From an uncultured Acidobacteriota bacterium (GTDB taxonomy: Bacteria > Acidobacteriota > Terriglobia > Terriglobales > Acidobacteriaceae), in NCBI GenBank assembly GCA_903832475.1, contig CAILBQ010000706.1:1-6454 (forward strand): DNA of 6,454 nt, written 5' to 3'. Positions 1 through 4,318 of this stretch are shown in pieces (the stretch's first letter is position 1; each line of letters starts with the position of its first letter). A model generated the notes under the pieces. That model saw nothing but the letters and a program-made list of their open reading frames with translations, was not told the origin of the DNA and searched no databases. A program made the translations under genes and the position numbers.

Positions 1-1
1 C

Positions 2-409
2 GATGGCAACTACTTCCGTACCTTCGCCGCCATCCATCCCAAACACGGCATCCCTCACCGCTCTCTCATCGCGCTCGGCCTGGTCGCCGCATTCTTCTGC
101 TTTTTCTCGCTGGCCCAGGTCATTACCATGCTGGTCGTGGTGCGCATCCTGCTGCAGTTCCTGCTGCAGCAATTCGGCGTCATCTGGCTGCGCTTCCGTC
201 GCCCGGAACTGCCCCGGCCCTTCCGCATTCCGCTCTACCCGCTGCCCCCACTGGCAGCCATCAGCGGATTTCTCTTCATCCTCATCTGGCGCAAGGACCA
301 ATCCCCTCAACTGATCGGGGCCGGCACCATCGCAGCCGTCGGCACCCTGATCTACATGCTCCGCGCCCACCGCCGCCGCGAATGGCCCTTTACACACCCA
401 TCAAGCTAG
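2..409 (+). CDS. APC-family amino-acid permease, C-terminal part (5' end outside window)
   Basis: The frame is open from base 2 to the TAG at 407-409 and gives 135 residues with no start of its own, so this is the 3' end of a longer gene (APC transporters are usually 430-550 residues). The visible part has a short loop with PKHGIP, typical of the loop between late helices in APC permeases. Two hydrophobic helices follow (about residues 22-58), then a basic cytoplasmic loop (RFRRPELPRPFRIPLYPLPP), then two more helices (about 80-97 and 102-118) and a short Arg-rich tail. The PFRIPLYPLP loop before the last two helices is characteristic of the family, whose members carry amino acids or polyamines across the inner membrane by proton or solute coupling. 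The substrate cannot be told from this fragment. The downstream neighbour is convergent. Confidence 0.85.
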   Translation, partial: DGNYFRTFAAIHPKHGIPHRSLIALGLVAAFFCFFSLAQVITMLVVVRILLQFLLQQFGVIWLRFRRPELPRPFRIPLYPLPPLAAISGFLFILIWRKDQSPQLIGAGTIAAVGTLIYMLRAHRRREWPFTHPSS

Positions 410-430
410 CCAATCACTAAATCTGGGTGC

Positions 431-465
431 CCCACATCTGGAACGTTCTCTGTTCCAGATGTGGG
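431..465. terminator. Perfect 14-bp hairpin, possible bidirectional terminator or extragenic palindrome
   Basis: CCCACATCTGGAAC (431-444) is followed after the 7-base loop GTTCTCT by its exact reverse complement at 452-465. It lies in the 86-bp gap between two convergent genes, where a shared terminator is expected. Neither side has a clear T-tract, so classical intrinsic termination is not certain. The left flank CTGGGTGC also looks like part of a dispersed extragenic palindrome; that reading comes from memory of related genomes and is inference. Confidence 0.55.
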
Positions 466-495
466 ATCAGCTTTGCGCCGACCGAAACGAAGTTC

Positions 496-819
496 TTACC
501 CCCGGCTCTTCAACTCCCGATACGCCGCCATCATCTCCGCCACCGCAATCCCATCGATCGTCATCCCCTCGGTCAGCGAATGCGAAATCGCCGCCCCGCG
601 AAGATCCGCATCGGTGATCCGCAGCCCCTTCAGATTGGCGTCCCGGACTACCCAATCCGACATGTTTGCGTTCTGTATGTCCGCCCCGGAAAAATTAATG
701 TCATCGAACGATACCTTGGACAAGTTCACATCCACGAACGATGAGCCTTCCAGGCAGCAGGTCCGGACCTCCAGCCGCTTCGTTACCTTTTGCAGGTTGA
801 TCGTCTCCATTGTCGTCAT
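496..819 (-). CDS. Small pentapeptide-repeat protein
   Basis: This 107-residue protein starts at the ATG at 817-819, chosen because GAAAGG (825-830) sits five bases upstream and because recognisable repeats begin soon after. From about residue 26 to 80 a hydrophobic residue (F, L, I, M or V) recurs every fifth position: F28, L33, F38, F43, I48, M53, V58, L63, I68, L73, I78. Several units read as A-D/N-L/I-x-x (ADIQN, ANMSD, ANLKG, ADLRG). That pattern folds as a right-handed four-sided beta helix. The tail (GMTIDGIAVAEMMAAYR) resembles the end of other short stand-alone members. No signal peptide or membrane segment is seen, so it is probably cytosolic. The family's roles vary (some members mimic DNA and bind gyrase) and none can be assigned here. 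Longer starts are possible at 909 or 906, just after a GGAGG, and would add about 30 unrelated residues. Confidence 0.8.
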   Translation of the reverse strand: MTTMETINLQKVTKRLEVRTCCLEGSSFVDVNLSKVSFDDINFSGADIQNANMSDWVVRDANLKGLRITDADLRGAAISHSLTEGMTIDGIAVAEMMAAYRELKSRG

Positions 820-824
820 CTGCG

Positions 825-830
825 CCTTTC
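825..830 (-). promoter_or_regulatory. Ribosome binding site of the pentapeptide-repeat gene
   Basis: On the minus strand GAAAGG lies five bases before the ATG at 817-819. It supports the 107-residue start over the longer alternatives at 904-909, although those have their own GGAGG at 911-915, which is set unusually close (1-4 bases). Confidence 0.5.
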
Positions 831-984
831 TTTCTTTGAAACTTACGCGAACCATGCTACCGGAAAAAACCTGCGTGCAGACCGCTTTCGGGCATGCAGC
901 CGGCATCATTCCTCCAACAAAGGTATCCTTTCAATAGATCCTCCGAAAGTGTCGCCAGCCGACCCTGAGCCAAGACAACAGACC

Positions 985-990
985 AAGGAA
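985..990 (+). promoter_or_regulatory. Ribosome binding site of proC
   Basis: AAGGAA lies six bases upstream of the GTG at 997-999. It is the main reason for choosing this GTG over the ATG at 790 in the same frame, which would add about 70 residues without family character and overlap the divergent gene's start. I see no convincing -35/-10 pair in the 820-996 divergent gap. Confidence 0.6.
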
Positions 991-996
991 ACCCAA

Positions 997-1851
997 GTGT
1001 CCGATCTCGCTATCGAAAACCTGACCACCCCCGCCCAGCTTCCTCACGTCCGCATTGCCGTCCTCGGCACCGGCAAAATGGGAGGCATCCTGCTCCAGGC
1101 CTTCCTCAAGCAGAATCTTTTCGCCCCCGAGCAAATCCACGCCACCGTGGCCCACGCGGAAAAAGCCATGGCTCTCTCCGCGCAGTGGGGCGTTGACGTC
1201 TCGACCGACAATCTGGCCGCCGTTCAGCAGGCCGACCTCATCCTGCTCGGCGTGAAGCCCTTCCAGGTGCCCGACCTGGTTGCCCAGATCCGCCCCGCGC
1301 TGACTCCGCAGAAGACCATCGTGTCCTTCGCTGCCAGCGTGAAAACCTCCGCTATCGAAGAAGCCGCCGGAATGGAACTGGCTGTGATCCGCGCTATGCC
1401 CAACACTCCGTCCGCGCTCGGCGCAGGCATAGCCGGCCTTTGCCGCGGACGTTACGTCTCCGACCGCCAAATGGAGCTCGCCCAGCGCGTCTTTGAAACC
1501 GTCGGCCGCACCGTCACCGTCGACGAAAAGCACATGGACGCCGTCACCGGCCTTTCCGCCTCCGGCCCCGCCTTCATCTACATCATTCTCGAGTCGCTCG
1601 CCGAAGCTGGCGTCAAAGTCGGCCTGCCCCGGGATACGGCTACGCTGCTCGCCGCGCAGACCACCTTCGGCGCCGCCAAGATGGTGCTCGACACCGGCTA
1701 TCACCCGGCGCTGCTCAAAGACGCCGTTACCACCCCCGCAGGCTGCACCATCGATGGCATTCTTGAACTCGAAGAAGGCGGCCTCCGCGTTACCCTGATC
1801 AAAGCAGTCATGCGCGCCACCCAGCGAGCCAAGGAACTCGCCGCCGGCTAG
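997..1851 (+). CDS. proC: Pyrroline-5-carboxylate reductase
   Basis: The product (284 residues; E. coli ProC is 269) catalyses the last step of proline synthesis: NAD(P)H-dependent reduction of 1-pyrroline-5-carboxylate to L-proline in the cytosol. A 17-residue leader precedes the Rossmann fold, whose GTGKMG dinucleotide-binding motif is at residues 24-29. Further family marks are LGVKP in the third strand region, the MPNTP motif at 134-138, the GLSASGPAFIY segment that begins the all-alpha dimerisation domain, and the C-terminal P5CR signature with VTTPAGCT at about 244-251. The usual second Gly of GGT is Cys here (C250), which I regard as tolerated variation. The start is a GTG set by the AAGGAA site. 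The gene stands alone: no other proline genes are adjacent, the upstream gene is divergent and the downstream gap contains a hairpin. Confidence 0.95.
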   Translation: MSDLAIENLTTPAQLPHVRIAVLGTGKMGGILLQAFLKQNLFAPEQIHATVAHAEKAMALSAQWGVDVSTDNLAAVQQADLILLGVKPFQVPDLVAQIRPALTPQKTIVSFAASVKTSAIEEAAGMELAVIRAMPNTPSALGAGIAGLCRGRYVSDRQMELAQRVFETVGRTVTVDEKHMDAVTGLSASGPAFIYIILESLAEAGVKVGLPRDTATLLAAQTTFGAAKMVLDTGYHPALLKDAVTTPAGCTIDGILELEEGGLRVTLIKAVMRATQRAKELAAG

Positions 1852-1874
1852 CTTTTCTCCACAAAGTTCAAGAC

Positions 1875-1899
1875 CGAACAGCGGAGGCATAGCTGTTCG
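1875..1899 (+). terminator. Hairpin after proC, possible weak terminator
   Basis: CGAACAGC (1875-1882) pairs perfectly with GCTGTTCG (1892-1899) around a 9-base loop, 23 bases after the proC stop. It is followed by CTTTATC, only a short T-rich stretch. Position and symmetry suit a terminator, but the stem is short and the loop large. Confidence 0.4.
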
Positions 1900-1974
1900 C
1901 TTTATCAAAGTACCGTCGCCCCACTCTCCTCGTGAACGGCCTGTGTCACCTGGAATTCGGCCCACTTCCCCAGC

Positions 1975-3117
1975 ATGCCCAAACTCGCCACCCCGCCGCC
2001 GCTCAACAATCCCGACCTCGGGCCCGAACTCGACCCCGCCCCCAACGCCTGCCAGCGGCCGGCTTGGCTGCCCTCCTACATCCCTGAACTCGACGGCCTG
2101 CGCGGAGTCGCCGTGCTGGCCGTTGTTCTCTACCACTGCAACGCTCGTCTGGTGGGAACCTGGCTCTACGGTCCGGTCAAGTGGGGATGGGCTGGCGTCA
2201 ACCTTTTCTTCGTCCTCTCCGGCTTCCTCATCACGGCTATTCTCATTGAAGCCCGCGGCAAGCCTCACTACTTTCGCAACTTCTACGCCCGGCGCATCCT
2301 GCGCATCTGGCCGGTCTACTACCTGCTCCTCATCGTTTGCTATGCCGTTCCCGACTGGTTTCTCGGTGACACGTGGGCTCACCAGGCGAACTGGCAAACC
2401 ATTTCCGCTTACATCCTGTTCATTCAAAACCTGCGCCACGTGCCGCTGCCGGGGAGCACCGGACCGACCTGGTCGCTTGCGATCGAGGAGCAGTACTACT
2501 TCCTCTGGGCGCCCATCGTTCTGATCGGTCAAGGACGAGGCCGCCGCTGGATTCTTCCTCTCGTTCTAACCGCGATGCTCGCCACGTCTCCTGCCTTCCG
2601 CCTGAGCGGCCTGCACTGGCTGAACAATCCGCCCCACACCCTCATCCACCTCGACGGCATCGCTATGGGCAGCCTGCTGGCCCTCGGCCTCTACACTCTG
2701 CGCCTCTCCCGCCGCACCTGGCTGCTGATCGGCCTCGCCGCCGCCGTCCTTGGCTTCACGCTGACCGGCACCCTCTTCGCCGGAACATCCTTCCTCGACT
2801 CCGGCCTCTCTCTCGGATTCGTTGGCATCGTCCTCACCGCCGTCGCCTCCACCGGTGCAGGGAACTGGCTGCTCGTCCTGCTTCGCCGCGGCCCGCTGCC
2901 CTTCTACGGACGCATCAGCTACGGCCTCTACATGACCCACATCCTGGTCTTCGTTTACTTCGGCAACTTCGACGCACGCCTCTCCGACGGCAATTCGATC
3001 CAGGTCCTCAACAACCTCGCCATCGTTGCCCTCCGCCTCGTGGCCTCCACCATCGTTGCCACCATACTTTGGTACGGTTTCGAATCGCAGATTCTGAAGC
3101 TGAAGCGATTTTTTTGA
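1975..3117 (+). CDS. Acyltransferase family 3 (OafA/YrhL-like) membrane protein
   Basis: This 380-residue integral inner-membrane protein belongs to the acyltransferase-3 family, which moves acetyl or other acyl groups onto exported sugars, O-antigen, peptidoglycan, lipids or glycosylated metabolites. A Pro-rich hydrophilic N-terminus of about 35 residues leads to ELDGLRG (38-44). The first helix carries the family's R-x10-H motif (R43, H54), linked to activity. Next come VNLFFVLSGFLIT (75-87), FYARRILRIWPVYY (103-116), TWSLAIEEQYYFLW (165-178) and a late FYGRISYGLYMTH (310-322), all family landmarks, with about ten hydrophobic segments in all. No SGNH esterase-like domain is attached. The ATG is the only start in this frame after the TGA at 1933-1935, and its Shine-Dalgarno is weak. 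The next gene is a glycosyltransferase, so a surface-glycan role is plausible. The acceptor is unknown. Its TGA overlaps the edge of the repeat element. Confidence 0.92.
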   Translation: MPKLATPPPLNNPDLGPELDPAPNACQRPAWLPSYIPELDGLRGVAVLAVVLYHCNARLVGTWLYGPVKWGWAGVNLFFVLSGFLITAILIEARGKPHYFRNFYARRILRIWPVYYLLLIVCYAVPDWFLGDTWAHQANWQTISAYILFIQNLRHVPLPGSTGPTWSLAIEEQYYFLWAPIVLIGQGRGRRWILPLVLTAMLATSPAFRLSGLHWLNNPPHTLIHLDGIAMGSLLALGLYTLRLSRRTWLLIGLAAAVLGFTLTGTLFAGTSFLDSGLSLGFVGIVLTAVASTGAGNWLLVLLRRGPLPFYGRISYGLYMTHILVFVYFGNFDARLSDGNSIQVLNNLAIVALRLVASTIVATILWYGFESQILKLKRFF

Positions 3118-3150
3118 AGACAGTGAACAGAGTGTAGTGGACAGTGAAGA
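3116..3150. repeat. Left arm of heptad inverted-repeat element
   Basis: Five contiguous 7-base units start inside the acyltransferase stop codon: a degenerate GAAGACA (3116-3122), GTGAACA (3123-3129), a degenerate GAGTGTA (3130-3136), GTGGACA (3137-3143) and GTGAAGA (3144-3150). They are the reverse complement of the units in the right arm at 3241-3275, so the two arms can pair across about 90 bases. Confidence 0.8.
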
Positions 3151-3166
3151 GAAGCCCCGCGGCTTC
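3151..3166. repeat. Short hairpin inside the repeat element
   Basis: GAAGCC (3151-3156) and GGCTTC (3161-3166) form a perfect 6-bp stem with the 4-base loop CCGC, directly after the left heptad arm. No T-tract follows, so it is not a clear terminator. It could still end acyltransferase transcription together with the larger fold. A second small stem (AGATG 3194-3198 with CATCT 3208-3212) lies further in. Confidence 0.5.
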
Positions 3167-3233
3167 ATAAGCGATCGGGATTGAGCCGGCCTGAGATGCA
3201 ACGCTCCCATCTTGCCGAGCACCGTTCCTTGTC

Positions 3234-3275
3234 TCCTGACTGTTCACTGTTCACTGACCACTGTTCACTGACCAC
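3234..3275. repeat. Right arm of heptad inverted-repeat element
   Basis: Bases 3241-3275 are five exact tandem 7-mers in the order TGTTCAC, TGTTCAC, TGACCAC, TGTTCAC, TGACCAC, preceded by one degenerate unit (3234-3240). The arm ends 15 bases before the glycosyltransferase ATG and supplies a TAG (3276-3278) in that gene's frame, so the gene cannot start further upstream. With the left arm it makes an inverted repeat that nearly fills the intergenic gap. Similar GTGAACA-type repeats are, from memory, common between genes of Acidobacteriota. Confidence 0.8.
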
Positions 3276-3290
3276 TAGTACCATGGACTC

Positions 3291-4130
3291 ATGCGGCCCA
3301 CCGTCCTCCTGCTCTCCTTCAATTCGGCAGACACCCTGGGCGCCACCCTTACCCGCGCACGCCAAGTGTCTGACGAAATCTTCGTCATCGACTCCTTCAG
3401 CACGGATGGTACGGTCACTCTCGCCGAGTCTTTCGGCGCCAAAGTCGTTCAGCACGCGTTTGAAAACTACGGGGCGCAGCGCAACTGGGCCATCGACAAC
3501 CTGTCCATCACTCGTCCCTGGCAGCTCCATCTCGACGCCGACGAGGTCATGGACGACGAGCTCGTCGCCGCCATCCTCGCCCTCCCCGACAACCCAGAGC
3601 ACGCCGGCTATTTCGTCCCTCGCTACGTCCGCTTCCTCGGCCGCGTCATGCGTCATGGCGGCATGAGTCCCACCTGGCACCTGCGCCTCTTCAAAACCGG
3701 CATCGGCCGCTGCGAAGACCGCAAGTACGACCAGCACTACCTCCTCACCGGCCCAGGCACCACCGGCCAGCTCCCCGGCGTCATGATCGACGACATCGCC
3801 ATGAGCCTCTCCGAGTGGACCGCCCGCCACAATCGCTGGGCCGACGGCGAAGTCGCCGAGCTATTCGCCGCCGACTCCGGCGAAGCCTCCTCCGGCCGCC
3901 TGGTCGCCGACGCCAAAGGCAATCCTGCCCAGCGCAAGCGTGCCTTGCGAGCCAAGTACAACAAGCTTCCCCTCTTCGTCCGCCCCTTCGCCCTCTTTGG
4001 CTACCGCTATTTCTTCAAAATGGGCTTCCTCGACGGCACTGAAGGCTTCATTTTCTGGACGCTCCAGACCTTCTGGTTTCGCTTCCTCATCGACAGCAAA
4101 ATCTGGGAAAAACGGAACCTCCGCCCCTGA
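3291..4130 (+). CDS. Glycosyltransferase family 2 (WaaE/KdtX-like)
   Basis: The 279-residue product has a GT-A fold of the GT2 family. An N-terminal strand (VLLLSFNSADTL, 5-16) leads to the nucleotide-sugar loop FVIDSFSTDGT (31-41). GAQRNWA (61-67) and the metal-binding LDADE (81-85, the DxD equivalent) follow. The C-terminal third (roughly 225-275) has LPLFVRPF, then YRYFFKMGFLDGTEGF, as in WaaE-like enzymes that add a glucose or heptose to lipopolysaccharide core; the amphipathic end probably sits on the inner membrane. By family it transfers a sugar from a nucleotide donor to a surface glycan or lipid. Donor and acceptor cannot be read from sequence. The ATG is the only one available after the TAG at 3276-3278; the ribosome binding site is poor (GGA at 3285-3287). 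It follows the acyltransferase gene, and the two may serve the same envelope glycan, but a repeat element separates them. Confidence 0.9.
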   Translation: MRPTVLLLSFNSADTLGATLTRARQVSDEIFVIDSFSTDGTVTLAESFGAKVVQHAFENYGAQRNWAIDNLSITRPWQLHLDADEVMDDELVAAILALPDNPEHAGYFVPRYVRFLGRVMRHGGMSPTWHLRLFKTGIGRCEDRKYDQHYLLTGPGTTGQLPGVMIDDIAMSLSEWTARHNRWADGEVAELFAADSGEASSGRLVADAKGNPAQRKRALRAKYNKLPLFVRPFALFGYRYFFKMGFLDGTEGFIFWTLQTFWFRFLIDSKIWEKRNLRP

Positions 4131-4135
4131 CCTCC

Positions 4136-4159
4136 TCGCGAAACCCGCGGTCTTCGCGA
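4136..4159 (+). terminator. Hairpin after the glycosyltransferase gene, possible terminator
   Basis: TCGCGAA (4136-4142) pairs with TTCGCGA (4153-4159). The inner ACC (4143-4145) and GGT (4149-4151) extend the stem to ten pairs with one bulged C and a CGC loop. It begins five bases after the TGA. No T-tract follows, so termination is a guess from position and strength. Confidence 0.4.
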
Positions 4160-4214
4160 CTTGCGCTCAGAACAAACCACTTACGCCGACCTCCGGCCTT
4201 CGCGCTCCCGGCGG

Positions 4215-4230
4215 TGTGTTCGCAATCACA
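4215..4230. promoter_or_regulatory. Candidate Crp/Fnr-family operator upstream of phosphoketolase
   Basis: TGTGT-TCGCAA-TCACA matches the Crp consensus TGTGA-N6-TCACA at nine of ten fixed positions; the wider symmetry is GTGTG (4214-4218) with CACAC (4227-4231). Its centre is about 42 bases before the start point expected from the -10 candidate at 4253-4258, the spacing of a class II activator site. The match is seen directly; the regulatory meaning is inference. Confidence 0.35.
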
Positions 4231-4249
4231 CAGACCTGTAACATCCGGC

Positions 4250-4258
4250 TGCTAGCAT
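4250..4258 (+). promoter_or_regulatory. Candidate extended -10 promoter element for phosphoketolase
   Basis: TGCTAGCAT holds a TGn extension and TAGCAT, matching TATAAT at four of six positions including the key TA and final T. There is no good -35 box 17 bases upstream, as is usual for activator-dependent or extended -10 promoters. A start near 4264-4265 would leave a leader of about 54 bases. The call rests on short matches only. Confidence 0.3.
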
Positions 4259-4300
4259 CGACGCAACGAGGGCTGGCGCGGACTTCCCCAAACTCAACGC

Positions 4301-4312
4301 CCTCGGCCGAGG
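4301..4312 (+). promoter_or_regulatory. Ribosome binding site of phosphoketolase inside a 12-bp palindrome
   Basis: GAGG (4309-4312) lies six bases before the ATG at 4319 and sets that start. It is the right half of the perfect palindrome CCTCGGCCGAGG, so in RNA the CCTC at 4301-4304 could pair with it across a GGCC loop. The stem is only four pairs, so any masking would be mild. Confidence 0.55.
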
Positions 4313-4318
4313 TGCATC

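Noticed and set aside
919..931. Small dyad AAAGG-TAT-CCTTT in the divergent gap as an operator
   Set aside because: The arms are only five bases and no promoter elements or second copy support it.
461..937. Plus-strand frames over the pentapeptide-repeat gene
   Set aside because: They lack ribosome binding sites and domain features; the minus strand shows a regular five-residue repeat that cannot be chance.
931..2532. 533-codon open frame on the minus strand across proC and the start of the acyltransferase gene
   Set aside because: It is antisense to two well-recognised genes, its translation is rich in G, D, E and H with no domain, and its frame is kept open by the C-ending codon bias of the real genes.
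2373..3137. 254-codon plus-strand frame overlapping the acyltransferase gene
   Set aside because: The translation is an Arg/Pro/His-rich low-complexity string without family features, while the overlapped frame has clear acyltransferase-3 motifs.
3234..3275. CRISPR-like array of short repeats
   Set aside because: The units are 7 bases and contiguous, with no spacers, and there are no cas genes in the window.
3165..3830. 221-codon minus-strand frame through the glycosyltransferase and the repeat
   Set aside because: Its C-terminal WSVNSEQ-type residues come from the heptad repeat and the rest is antisense shadow.
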